From Blepharisma japonicum (Eukaryota > Ciliophora > Heterotrichea > Heterotrichida > Blepharismidae), in contig CATKHK010000002.1 of the NCBI GenBank assembly GCA_949751835.1, positions 248,001 to 312,000 of the forward strand: a stretch of 64,000 bases of DNA, given 5' to 3'. The notes beneath the pieces were generated by a model. It worked only from the letters and a program-made list of their open reading frames with translations. It was not told where the DNA came from and did not search any database. Positions within the stretch are counted from its first letter, which is position 1, and every line of letters begins with the position of its first letter. Positions 47,072-57,301 of the stretch are shown here, in pieces. The translations under genes were made by a program, and so were the position numbers.

Positions 47072-48496
47072 ATGGACGAAGATAAATCAGGCAAAGACAA
47101 CGATGCAGCCCCTCTAATAAGCAACTCTGATTATAAAGATCCATCTTGGGAAGATTATTACAAAAAAAGCTACAAAGATCTACTTAGCTCCCCGAACGAC
47201 CTTTGAATGGTTCTTTTTATTAAAACTGTCGGATTTGGTGGATTTTCAATGATTTTGGTCAGCGGGGCCATCTATTTATCAGAAGTCCAAGACTTTTCAG
47301 ACACCACAGTTGGCTTAATATATGGAGTAACTGGGATTTTAGCTGCAATGTATACAGTCGCGCTTTCAAGTATTCCTGACCGATTTGGCATAAAAGTATC
47401 AATGATGATCTCAATGGGATCTGGGTTTATAGGATTTATGCTGCTTGTATTTATTACTCAAAGATATATACAACTAGTTATATTAGGCACATTTATTTTA
47501 GTCCCTCTTGTGCTTAGTCCTCCAGCAGCAAAGCTTGCAGTAAAAAAATACACATCGAATGTCGCAAGAAGCATGGGATTTTCAGTTTATATGATGGTAT
47601 TTTATGGCAGCATCGCAATATCTGCAGTAGCAGTTGACATTATTCTTACTATAGGTGATGAGGATAAAGAAACTTTTAGGGTTCTTTTTATCATTTCTGC
47701 AGTTTGTATGGGAATTGCGTTTTTTCTAGCTTTACTATTAAGAGAATTGGATTTCTCTTATAGAGGACAAGAAGTTATGGATTTAAATACAAAAGAAGGC
47801 TCAAATTGGGAGCATTTACGGTCAATTTTGGTTTTAAAATCTTTTTGGAGACTTGTATTACTATGTGTGATTCTTTCGTTTATACGGTCTGTTTATAATC
47901 ATCTTAATATCACTTTGCCTCTTTATATGTATAGAGACATTGAGGATGGGGCTCATTTCGGATATGTGATTGCGCTTCATGAGGTACTTATGATTATTTT
48001 TATTCCTCTTTTGACGATGCTGATATATGTGATGAATAATTACACTTTGTTAATTTTTGGGAGTTTTATTACAGCTGCGGCACCGTTGGTACTTTTATTT
48101 GGAGCAAGCTATTTAACAGTGTGCATTTTTGTGTTTTTTGTGAGCTTAGGGGAAGCTATTCATGCACCAAGAATAATTGATTATACGATGGAGGTAGCTA
48201 CTAAAGGACGTGAAGGAGTGTTTTTGGCCGTAGCTGCAAGCCCTTTAGCTTTAAGTTTTATTTTGACAGGAGTAACTGCAGGCCCCTTACTTGAAGAATA
48301 TTGTCCAGAAGATGGGGAAAGAGAGTGCTGAAAAGTCTGGCTAGTTATATCAGTAATCGCATTTGCTGCTACTCTTGTGCTGCTTATATGCCGAAAGTGG
48401 CTAGAGCAACCATATTTTGAGTCACATCCTTATATGTCTTGCTCGAAAGAGGCTGAAGAGGATAGGAAGAGTAAACAAAGCGAACAAAATGAATAG
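47072..48496 (+). CDS. major facilitator superfamily transporter
   Basis: 474 aa from ATG 47072, with TGA as Trp in SPNDLWMVLF and GERECWKVWL. About twelve hydrophobic segments are visible, e.g. TVGFGGFSMILVSGAIYL, GLIYGVTGILAAMYTVAL and SFILTGVTAGPLL. The loop after TM2 has SSIPDRFGIKVSM, the MFS GxxxDRxG signature. N- and C-terminal tails (about 40 and 30 residues) are hydrophilic. The substrate cannot be inferred. Divergent from RAD51. Confidence 0.85.
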
Positions 48497-49027
48497 AAAA
48501 CGCATTTTTAATTAGTTCACAATTTATAATTTATTTAATTGCTAAATAATTTGATTGGAAGAAACTGAATCTAGAAGGAAAATAGAAAAAATAAATAGTG
48601 AACTAACACTCCAATTTAATGAAGAAAAAGCTGCTAAATTTTTCCTATATTTTCTCTTAATAAAAGTTTAATTTGGCCTTTAGGCCATCAAAAACAATCA
48701 TATTCTGATGATTGCTTGGGGCTTAAGTAAATTTTTAATAAATGTGTTTACATTTCAAAAAATTAATTTATATAGAATAACTGAGCATTATGATCATAGT
48801 AGGAAAGAATAAAAAAGTTTTCAATATTACTTTTGAAAAGCTGGGGTCGCTTTGCCATTCGTTTTATAATATTTGCTCTTATTATTAATTAAGCCATTAT
48901 CCATTTAAAAGATAATTTATAATTAGAACTAGTGCAAATAGCTGAGTGCATAAACCATATCTAATCGAAATTTTATTAGCAACAGCAAATAAAGTTAAAA
49001 ATAGATTACATTAGAATTTAATTTTGA
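48497..49027. other. intergenic region with two small hairpins
   Basis: About 530 bp between convergent genes, longer than most such gaps here. It contains a short hairpin pair listed separately and an open stretch (about 48550-48670, LEETESRRKIEKINSELTLQ-like) without a start codon, which may be a worn gene piece or chance. Confidence 0.4.
48673..48720. other. tandem small inverted repeats
   Basis: GGCCTTTAGGCC (4-bp stem) is followed after a few bases by CAATCATATTCTGATGATTG (7-bp stem, 6-base loop). They could be a structured RNA, a 3'-end signal or chance in AT-rich DNA. Confidence 0.25.
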
Positions 49028-49987
49028 TTACATGTGAAGGAGGTTAATATAATTTGCAAACATCATATTTCTAATGTTTTTTGTTGATTTAATTCTTTTT
49101 ATGGGATGGTTTGAATACTTCCCATAATTAACTTTTTTTGGGGTTTCTCTCCCTGTTTTAATAATTTGTGAAGTGTCTTTTATTTCTTCAAGAACAGTTT
49201 CTAAATGATTTAATTTATCCAAAACATGGCTATCATTTATAATAGTAGATGGCTGCTTGTCATTAGCAGTGTTAAGCTCATCAAACAATGAAGGCATATT
49301 TTTTGAGCTTGACTCATTAGAAAATGATAAATCCTTTTTCATCACAATTCTTCCTTGGAATGTACAAGGATCACTGCACAGTTCATTCACATTTGCATTG
49401 AGGCGCTTAATTTGGCATTCAGTTTGTTTAGATGCATCTAAATAATACTCAATAAGATCTCTTAATTTATTTCCAACATCTAAATTTGTTTCCAAACTTT
49501 CTAAGCATTTTTCAACCACCCTGCTTTGAGATTCAAATGAGTCGTGAAATAAAATAATTTCATCTTTTAAATCATCAACAGCCTGCTTAAGTTTATTTGA
49601 GATTCCCTTAGGCTTCTTAGATTTTATGTTTATATTGCTAATGTATTGACGCAATTGCATATTTTCTTCATTTAATTTAGAAATCGTTTCAGTCATAAAT
49701 TTGTTTTCATCACATGATTCTCTAAACTGGTCTGCTGATCTGCATAAAAATTACAATGTCATTTGCTCGATATACTTTTTTCTGTCTTCCACCGCTTCGT
49801 TGTATTTTAGAGAGAGCTTCTCCAATTTGTGCTTTAAGACGACAATTTCTTGCTTTAATGGAAATTCAACTCTACTTACCATCTCATCTTTTCCATCATC
49901 ATAACAGGGAGACTCTTTTGGAGAAGGGATTGTCAAGCGACGCTCATTCCGACGAATCATTTGTAGTAATTTATTATAAAGTGTCAT
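49028..49987 (-). CDS. coiled-coil protein with one 15-nt intron
   Basis: 314 aa after removing the intron at 49740-49754, which joins IEQMTL to SADQFRESCDEN. Residues 35-90 and 95-200 form coiled coils (LKQEIVVLKHKLEKLSLKY and VEKCLESLETNLDVGNKLRD), and the end is basic (NHPIKRIKSTKNIRNM). No family is recognised. The start could also lie at an internal Met; the first ATG was chosen because the frame is open from there. Confidence 0.72.
49740..49754 (-). other. 15-nt intron in the coiled-coil gene
   Basis: Minus-strand sequence GTAATTTTTATGCAG. The unspliced frame ends at the intron's TAA; spliced, it joins two long open frames without loss. Confidence 0.85.
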
Positions 49988-50454
49988 ATTGATTTAATCA
50001 GAAAACATAAAAATTAAGCTCAAGGTTTTTTCCAATGAAAGAAAACATTCAAAAGATAAAATTAGGTATTGAAAATTATTTTTATTATGAATTTGGTTTT
50101 GAGAGAGTTTAGCCCTTTTTATTAATTTATGATTCAGGCAAAGAAAAAATTGGTATTAATTAATTGACTTCTGAAGAAATGCAGAGTATAACAATTTGAA
50201 TCTATCTATCAGATGAGTAGCTACCATTGATGTATGCTAATATTTCAGTCAAAAATATAGAATTGTTAATGCTATGATATAAATTGCTATTTTACTAACA
50301 CCTAAAAAGTTAGTATATTTATATGAAACCGCTTATTTAATATTGCAAATCTTCACTCATTTTAACTTTCTTTTAAAATACCAACAATATTAATTCCTCC
50401 TGAATAATTTATTCTTATTTCAATAAATGACAAAAAATATTTAATATTTGTATT
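49988..50454. other. divergent intergenic region with a possible decayed ORF
   Basis: About 465 bp between two divergent coiled-coil genes. A plus-strand frame at 50035-50298 reads coding-like with three stops; see the separate entry. Nothing else is visible. Confidence 0.4.
50035..50298 (+). pseudogene. possible decayed small ORF
   Basis: From ATG 50035 the frame reads MKENIQKIKLGIENYFYYEF, meets TAG at 50110, then continues open with PFLLIYDSGKEKIGIN, TAA, LTSEEMQSITIWIYLSDE, TAG and a final open stretch. TAA and TAG are stops elsewhere in the window, so if this was a gene it is dead. It may also be chance. Confidence 0.2.
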
Positions 50455-51702
50455 ATGAACGGGTTTGAAGAAAATCAAGAAGGAAGCAATCTTGATCCAG
50501 TCATGTAATTTCTATCCAGAGCTATTGACAAATTAAAGAAACAAAACGAAAAGCTTAGAAGTGAGCTAAAAGTTTTAAGTCGAGCACTTGATGAGGCATT
50601 AGACAAGCAAAAGAAGCAGGAAAGAGAAAGAGCGAGAGTTCCGCCTCGAGAAGAAGGCAGCACAGAAACCGAAAAAGAACTCCAAACTTCTCTTGCTCGC
50701 ATAAACAAATACAAAAAAGACATAGCGAACATGAAAAAGCAATTAGATGGAAATCTAAATGAATCCAAAATAACTGACTTAGAAAATCAATCAAAATACC
50801 TCAGCAAACGAATTCAAGAACTTGAAGCTGAAAACGCATCTCTCATGAAAATCGAAAAAGAGCAAAAAAAAGCTCTGGATAGCGCAAATAATGCTCAAGG
50901 ATACCCAGAAAAAGTTGAATCCTTAAAACAAGAAATTAAATCATTAAAAGAAAGATATAGAGAGCTATTATCAAGACAAAAACAAGACGAAAAAATATTG
51001 AAGGAGCAGCACGAAAAATGTGTGGATTTAGAAGAAAAATGCAGAAAAATAAAAGCTATGATTAAACAGAAAAAGCAAGAAGAAGATGAGCCTAAACCTA
51101 AAGAAATCACTGAAAGGGATATAAGGGAATTAGAAGAAAAAATCAAGGAAACTGAACAGAAGAAAAAAGAAGAAGAACAAAAACTGAAAAAAAGGATAAA
51201 AGAGCTCGAATCTCAGGTAAAAGAAAGCAGGTATAATATCAATACTTTGAATATCAAATTGAAAGAAAAAGACCAAGAATGTAGATTAAGTATGCTGAAA
51301 ATTAAAGAGTTAAGAAGAGCAGTTAGACATAACCAGCTTAAACCAATTCCAAGGCCAGAAAACAATGAAAGTGTGAATGTCAGCCGCCAAAAAGTCATGA
51401 AATCACAAGAATCAATGAATTCCAAGAATTCAGATGAAAATATAAGATTCAGCAGAGAAGCAAGAAAAATTAAAGATTTGAAATCCAGAAACGAAAAAAG
51501 CCAGGAATCTGGATCTGATATCGATGAATATCAAGGAGAAGTTGGCAGAGATACTCCTCAAAAATCATCATCTGTCAGTCCTCAAGGCACACCCCAGCAG
51601 GATTTTTCTGAAAGATTCGAACAGCCTATAGAGCCTGCCAAGAAAACTGAAGATGCTGATAAGCCTGCAGTCTTTTCTAAGCCAAATTTTAAGCTTCGCT
51701 AA
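50455..51702 (+). CDS. coiled-coil protein with a 15-nt intron near the start
   Basis: 410 aa after removal of the intron at 50505-50519. Exon 1 codes MNGFEENQEGSNLDPV; then KLKKQNEKLRSELKVLSRAL and an almost continuous coiled coil to about residue 300 (SLKERYRELLSRQKQDEKIL, LEEKIKETEQKKKEEEQKLK). The last 110 residues are Ser/Pro/Gln-rich (QSSSVSPQGTP-like). Long central coil plus disordered tail is common among ciliary transition-zone and basal-body proteins (the lebercilin-like type), but that is an inference from architecture alone. Convergent with the MORN gene, 29 bp between stops. Confidence 0.78.
50505..50519 (+). other. 15-nt intron in the coiled-coil gene
   Basis: Sequence GTAATTTCTATCCAG. 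Unspliced, the frame stops at TAA 17 codons after the ATG; spliced it opens 410 codons. Confidence 0.85.
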
Positions 51703-51731
51703 CCATTTGATACCTTTAAAAATCGTTACAA

Positions 51732-52784
51732 TTATTCTAAATCTTTTATCTTTTTCCCGTCCTGCCAGAGTGCTTTTTTTACTTCACCATTAGTCAAAAT
51801 ATACATCCCTTCTCCATTCTGTCTACCATTTCTCCAGCCTCCTTTATACTGTTTTCCATCAGCCCATGTATAAGTTCCATACCCATGCTTTTTATCAACG
51901 CTATATTCTCCATCATATTTTCTTCCGTCTTTTCATGTGTAAACACCTTTTCCATGCATGTTATTATTAGTCCATTCTCCTTCATATTTTCTTCCATCAA
52001 GCCATGTATAGCAGCCTCATCCGCTGATTTTATTTTCTACCCAATGTCCCACATATCTGCTTCCATCACTTCATGCATATAGTCCAAAGCCATTTTTCTT
52101 GCCATTATGATAGAAGCCTTGAAATCTGCTTCCATCAGCCCATTCTTCAACGCCATATCCTTCTTGGAGATCATTTTTCCAGTCCCCTTCATAGCATGCT
52201 CCATTTTGATGACGATAGACTCCTTTTCCATTAGTTTTTTCGTCTTTCCATTGACCTTCAAATATATCTCCATCAGTATGCCAAAATTTTCCATGGCCGT
52301 TTGCTTTATTGTCTTTTCATTCGCCTTCATACTTGGCACCATCTGGCCATATTTGGCAGCCTTGACCATCTCTATTATTTCCTGTTCATTGTCCTTGGTA
52401 GACTGCTCCACTTTTATAGGTGAAAGGAGGTCTGTGCTCTTTTTGAGCTGAGCTGGGATTGGATATAAATGCTGGCTTATCTTCAGTTAAAAAATGATTT
52501 CTGGGAGCAGCTTTGTTTTTAGATAGATGGGAGTAGAGCTTTCTTACTTGGTAGCCTCTTCATAATGCTTGAAGCTTAGTGACTGATGATTCTAAGTTTT
52601 TCTGAAGCGGGCTGGGATTTGTTTTCGGGGCAGAAAATGATTTTGATGAGAGTTTGGTAATGTCAGTTTGGAGAGAGCCGAAACTTAAATCGTCGGCGAG
52701 GTTATCTTGTTTCAGAGCTAAATCGAGATGCAGCTCTGCTTCTTTGTTAGTGCATGTACAGTTTGAACAATTAACTTGACCCAT
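51732..52784 (-). CDS. MORN-repeat protein with IQ motif and N-terminal acylation signal
   Basis: 350 aa with several TGA codons as Trp. It starts MGQVNCSNCTC, a likely N-myristoylation plus Cys acylation signal. Near residue 70 is TKLQALWRGYQVRKLYSHL, which fits an IQ motif for calmodulin or centrin binding. From about residue 120 nine MORN repeats follow (YEGEWTNNNMHGKGVYTW, YDGEYSVDKKHGYGTYTW and others). I infer a membrane-attached, calcium-sensing cortex or ciliary scaffold. The standard code fragments it completely; frames in other phases over the same bases are shadows. Confidence 0.86.
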
Positions 52785-52998
52785 TTTAATTTAAGTGAGT
52801 CATCACTCGACAGTTTAGAAAATAAATCATATTAATCATCAATGATTTCAATAAATATATTAATTAAAGCAGTGTTGTTTTTACATAAATTATTAAATAC
52901 TAAAATTAACTGAGCCAATAATAAGCCATCACTCTTCTTTATAAATATCAGCACTATATAATTTTGCGAGGGATTCTCTTGCTGATTATATAAATTAA

Positions 52999-54255
52999 TT
53001 ACTCCATATCATTTAAGAACGGACCAATATCGCTATTTTCAAATCCCTCAGGTTTAGAAGGCACTCCTTCTACTTCTCTTAATACACTATGGTCAATTTC
53101 ATTTAAATTACTCACAGTGACACCGACATTTGACAGCATTGTGTGAGTGAAGAAATGCCTCATCTCTTCCCAAGCCTTCTGGCACTCAGCATTATGCTTG
53201 ATATTCTTGCAGCAGTAGATATTGGCTCTCTTACAAAGAGTTTCTGTGCTTGCCTCAGCGAAAAAGAGATCAATAAAGAGCAAATAAGCTTTTTGAACTT
53301 CAGGTTTAGAGAAATATGACTTGACATACGCATTATTCCAGCTCTTATGCTGCGCTTCTTCATTTCTTTTACATTTTCCATCTGTATTCGGACCTGATTC
53401 AGTTTTTGATTCTTCATGCAAAACATCGTAATGATTGAAAAAATGCTGCTTTATTTCTTCAATAATCCGCATAATTTCATGGCTTTTAACGTCAAGATTT
53501 CGAATCACCTTGGCAAGAGGCCGATTGTTTTGAATTTGTCTTAGGACTTTTTTATGTGCTCGAATTAGCTGAGCTCTTATATATTCTTTTTTTGGGTGCT
53601 TGATTTTATCTTTGCTATAATATTTCATTAAGAAAATGGTATCATCATGATACCGGCTTGAAAAATTGGCCCTATCAACATTTATTTTGATACCTGACAC
53701 TGAGCCTTCAGTAAATTTTGAATTTCTATTCCTGCTACTGCTCATGCTTTGAGCACTGCTTAAACTGCTGCTAAGAATGCTGCTATTGACAGTTGTAGTA
53801 GACTCATATTGCCCCTGATCCATTAAATGCTCATCTTCACCTCCATAAATCTCATTAAAATTGCCTCCAGTATATAAATTATTCTGGTCAGGATTTTCAT
53901 CTTTCTGCTCCCAGGAAGGTTGCATGTTATCAAAGTCAAAATTCTGCTTTTCTTCACTAATAGGAGCCATTGGAATTGGAGCATGGGAATCTCCAATATT
54001 ATAAAACACTCTTGGGTCTAAATCCCCAGTGCTGTCCTCGACAAATGCTAATATGGGATTTGAAGAGCTAGGATCAAAAGATCCAGTTATATTTATTTCT
54101 TCTGCTGTAAATAAGTTTAAGGCTTCCACTTGGAAGGCAAGAGAAGCGGTCGAGTTCTGTGATGAATTTTCTTGATATTCCATATTTACAATTCTACACA
54201 ATTTATTATATGCACTATATAGTTTAGAGTCGTCTCCCATATTTATTATTGTCAT
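52999..54255 (-). CDS. unknown family member A (PKKEYIR / TESGPxTDGK family)
   Basis: 418 aa, no TGA. First of three minus-strand paralogs in 53-58.4 kb and the most divergent. Residues 1-225 are acidic, Asn/Ser/Gln-rich and disordered (with Ser runs near 158-175). The conserved part starts with HPKKEYIRAQLIRAHKKVLRQI (cut here after 20: HPKKEYIRAQLIRAHKKVLR), then SKTESGPNTDGKCKRNEE, then SYFSKPEVQKAYLLFIDLF and a Cys/His cluster LCKRANIYCCKN...HNAECQKAWEEM. The basic block may bind nucleic acid, and the Cys/His cluster may bind a metal; both are inferences. No known family recognised. Confidence 0.72.
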   Translation of the reverse strand: MTIINMGDDSKLYSAYNKLCRIVNMEYQENSSQNSTASLAFQVEALNLFTAEEINITGSFDPSSSNPILAFVEDSTGDLDPRVFYNIGDSHAPIPMAPISEEKQNFDFDNMQPSWEQKDENPDQNNLYTGGNFNEIYGGEDEHLMDQGQYESTTTVNSSILSSSLSSAQSMSSSRNRNSKFTEGSVSGIKINVDRANFSSRYHDDTIFLMKYYSKDKIKHPKKEYIRAQLIRAHKKVLRQIQNNRPLAKVIRNLDVKSHEIMRIIEEIKQHFFNHYDVLHEESKTESGPNTDGKCKRNEEAQHKSWNNAYVKSYFSKPEVQKAYLLFIDLFFAEASTETLCKRANIYCCKNIKHNAECQKAWEEMRHFFTHTMLSNVGVTVSNLNEIDHSVLREVEGVPSKPEGFENSDIGPFLNDME

Positions 54256-54569
54256 TAGAGCCTCCTGGCAGATACTGCAGGCCTTCCCATATGGTTAATA
54301 TAAAGACCACCATGCTCTATGGTTTGAAATGTCTTTATTTTTTATATACCTTGGAAGTTTGAGAATTGGTATCTGGCTGTTATTCTATATTTATTCTAAT
54401 TTTTAAATTTATAGAATTAAAAATTAAAAATTAATATGAAAAATTCGATGATGCAATAATTATCGAATGGATCCTTATAAAACTTTAGCAGGTTGTAAAT
54501 AAGAAATTATAGAGTTAATTTTGTAATTTATTGATTATAATTCGAAGAATTTTATTAGTTAGCAAAATC
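54256..54569. other. intergenic spacer upstream of paralog A
   Basis: AT-rich. On the minus strand GGTATATAAAAAATAAAG lies about 90 bp before the start of paralog A and may be a TATA element. A short stretch directly upstream of the ATG reads PYGKACSICQEAL in frame but is cut off by TAA. The rest holds no feature. Confidence 0.45.
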
Positions 54570-55559
54570 TTATATAGTGTATTGACTAAGTGTTTTCTCA
54601 TTCTCACCCCCAATTAGGTCCTCAATACATTTTTCATTTTGCCAATATAGTGGGGGAAATCAAGGTGCAATTACTTTAAGGTCTAGAATCATAAATTTAT
54701 TCAAATAAAAATGCAAAGTCTCTCATTTCTTTGCACATATCATTGAATGATTACCACTGCAGCAAAAAATTTCAAATTTATGGCACAGCAAACTAGGGCT
54801 TGCTTCGGCAAAAATAAGTTCAATATACCAGAAATAGGATTCAGGAATTCCTTTTATTGAGAAGTAATTCTTACAAAATTCATTATTGCAGGTTTTGGCA
54901 TCATTGCTAGAGACAGTTGCTCTTTTTGCTTTACCATCAGTCACCGGACCATTTTCTGTCCTACAGCTTTGGCTGATTGTTGAAATGTTCTGCAGGCAGA
55001 TGGCTCTTAAAACATTTCATATATCTATACGCATACCGTTTCTAGGGGCAAAAGTATGCAGGCCCTTTGTTAGTGGCATTTCATTTTTGATAATTTGCCT
55101 ATTGGCTTTTTTATGGCCTCTAAGAACTCGCAACCTTATGTACTCTTTTTTTGGCTCATTTCCTGATCGTGTAAAGAATTGTCCCAGAACAAGACTGCCC
55201 AGCCTACATCTTCTTCTTCTTTTTTCAGGAACTACAGCAGTAGGTGAGAGATCTATGATCCCTACTATTTGCCCTTCATGTGTATTTCCTTCTTGGCTCT
55301 GGCTACTTGGTGCGGAGCTCATATTGCTGCACTCAAATAGTGTGCTCTCTTCTTCAACATTAATATCACCAATGTCATGATTTTGCAAGTAGCTAAGGTC
55401 TTGGTCAGTAGGAATTTGATAGGTTGAAAATTGACTATGGTCAAGGAAATTTTCAAGATTAAAAGTTTCAGAATCCATATCAATAGAGCTCTGGTCAGGA
55501 GAATTAGGATCTATTTGATTGGATTTATCTTCCTCATCGCTGTCACTGCTGTTGTTCAT
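54570..55559 (-). CDS. unknown family member B (PKKEYIR / TESGPxTDGK family)
   Basis: 329 aa with two TGA codons read as Trp (RIDIWNVLRAI and IAPWFPPLYW); the standard code splits it into two pieces. N-terminus acidic, Ser/Asn/Asp-rich (MNNSSDSDEEDK), with LDHSQFSTYQI, IVGIIDLSPTAV and an Arg run KRRRRCRLGSLVLGQFFTR. The conserved core follows: EPKKEYIRLRVLRGHKKANR, SCRTENGPVTDGKAKRATVS, NEFCKNYFSIKGIPESYFWY and LCHKFEIFCCSGNHSMICAK. It is close to member C over its whole length, including the 5' flank. The Arg runs look like nuclear localisation signals. Function unknown; nucleic-acid binding is plausible. Confidence 0.75.
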
Positions 55560-55910
55560 ATTTTGTTAAGCGTAAAAATGTAGGATTCTTATATTCTACT
55601 TTCTGCAGGAAATAATTTTCAAAAATAATAATAGAATTAGCAGTGAGATGAGCAAGGATCATGCAAAGAAAGCAAATATCAAGTAAATATCAAGTAAATA
55701 TCTCTATTGAAGGCTGTGAGAAAAATATTTTCCAGTTGATTCCCTTTTTTCATCTTAAGTTCTATATATTACTATGAGGGATTTCTATATTTAAAAATTC
55801 AGTTAATGACAAGAGTCTATGGTACTTATATATTGTATTTATGAGATCCAAATGATAAATTAAACAAGAGATGTTGTTTATTACAATTAAATTTGTCAAA
55901 ATCTTATTTT
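55560..55910 (-). repeat. duplicated 5' flank of family member B
   Basis: About 350 bp upstream of member B aligns by eye with the flank of member C at 58319-58665 (shared GTAGGA, TTCTACTTTCTGC, AAGGATCAT, ATATCAAGTAAAT, CTATATATTAC, TACAATTAAAT in the same order). So the duplicated unit runs from gene to promoter. In this copy an 11-bp unit AAATATCAAGT is repeated (55674-55695). Confidence 0.75.
55674..55695. repeat. 11-bp tandem repeat
   Basis: Two copies of AAATATCAAGT and part of a third, in the 5' flank of member B. Member C has a single copy at the matching place. Confidence 0.75.
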
Positions 55911-56624
55911 TTTAAAAATATAAGCAGCATGTTTTTTACAAAATTGGCATATTATTTTTTGTGATATTTTATCAGATTGTATGTGTTATAAGCAAAATCA
56001 ATAATAGAAGTCTTCAAATATGCAATTACTTTGCGAGTAATATCCACTGAATAAAAAATAAAACATTTTAACCATAAGCTAATTATAAAAGTAATTTTAT
56101 TTTTAGCAAATAATAATAAAATTATAACAGCTTGAAAATATATCTATATTCTAGAATCTAAATTTTTCTTGTGAGTAAGCAATAATAAAATTGAGCGTAT
56201 GCACTTTTTTAATTAGTCAAGATATTAATAGTCAAAGGAAGGGAAATACAAATTATTTATAATAGGAGATAATATTCTAAATATTTAATGAGAGATAACT
56301 ATAAACTTTCTATATTGTTATTTTTCTCATGAGTTTAAATAATTTTGCTTTAAAATTTTTATTCCATATTTTTTGTTCTAATAATTCATACTAGATTTCA
56401 TAGTGAGGTCTATCTCTTTGCATCAACCAAATGGAGAAAAGGAAAAGCATTCTATTATCATTTTGAAAGAAGCACAGCCTTTATCTAGATTATATTTGAT
56501 TTTTTTCTTTCATAATTCTATTATTTACTCATCCACTTCCGTACTTCCGTGCACTTTTTAACGCAAAATTATATGATTAATGATTTTGCGATACAGATCT
56601 TTAATTTATTATGTATTTGGAAAA
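55911..56624. other. gene-free AT-rich spacer
   Basis: No gene or RNA recognised. Around 56530-56555 a GC-richer stretch has a doubled ACTTCCGT (CACTTCCGTACTTCCGTGCA). It may be part of the transposon fossil that starts next to it. Confidence 0.45.
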
Positions 56625-57000
56625 GTAATTTTTTAAATCTCTTTACTTTCAAGTATTTTAAAATCGAAAAGCAGCAATTTGAAAAATAAAAAATACTCAA
56701 ACAGCAACTTTTTCAATATAATAATTAAAATCTAGCCATTAAACTTAAAACTTGTTATGCCACAGGCAGTCTTCTATGACGCTTGCTTTATAGATCCGCC
56801 AAGGAGCATTTTAAGTATGCACACTATTTTCTCCCACCGCCAAGTCTTGCAAAATTCGCTGTCTCTTTAATTGACTCTTGGGTATATTCTGATTAAAGAC
56901 CTCTCTAAAACTATGAAATCATATTCCTTTTAAAATCTAAGGCAAATCTCCTCTTTATATTAGTGAAACCTTCTGGCATAGCTGGATAAAGTAAATTATT
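56625..57000 (-). mobile_element. fossil fragment of a pogo/Tigger-like (Tc1/mariner superfamily) transposase
   Basis: On the minus strand one frame, with TGA as Trp, keeps the order of the pogo-like DNA-binding region: KRRFALDFKRNMIS (first helix-turn-helix, about 56955), ANFARLGGGRK (GGGRK motif, 56859-56827), SKRHRRLPVA (the R..R..PV block), QVLSLMARF, and late LKYLKVKRFKK (second helix-turn-helix, to about 56629). The frame has several in-frame stops and no DDE catalytic part follows. It is thus a decayed N-terminal piece. No terminal inverted repeats were found. Local GC content at 56755-56870 is above its surroundings. Confidence 0.45.
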
Positions 57001-57301
57001 GATTAAATTTTTTTTCAACAAAAAACCTTTAAAATTGTAATCGAATTCTCACTCTCGAATTATTTTCAAAGAAATTCACTCGAGGAATTGACGTAAGATC
57101 TTAATCTTAATTATAGTTATAGTAAAAATAGAGTACTTCCCAAAGAATTAAGATAATTTAGGAGGTATTAAAATTAAAAATGCCAACAAACCAATTTTGT
57201 ATATTAAATATTATAGAAAGCAGCATGCAAAAATTAAACATTTAACTTTTTATTAACGTTTTAAGCATCATTCAAATACAATTTCTATTATTTAGCAAAA
57301 C
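57001..57301. other. spacer between fossil and member C
   Basis: AT-rich with no recognisable feature; contains the 3' end of the member C transcript. Confidence 0.5.

Noticed and set aside
52037-52451. Long open frames on both strands (114-124 codons)
   Set aside because: Out-of-frame shadows of the MORN gene, whose real frame is full of sense TGA codons.
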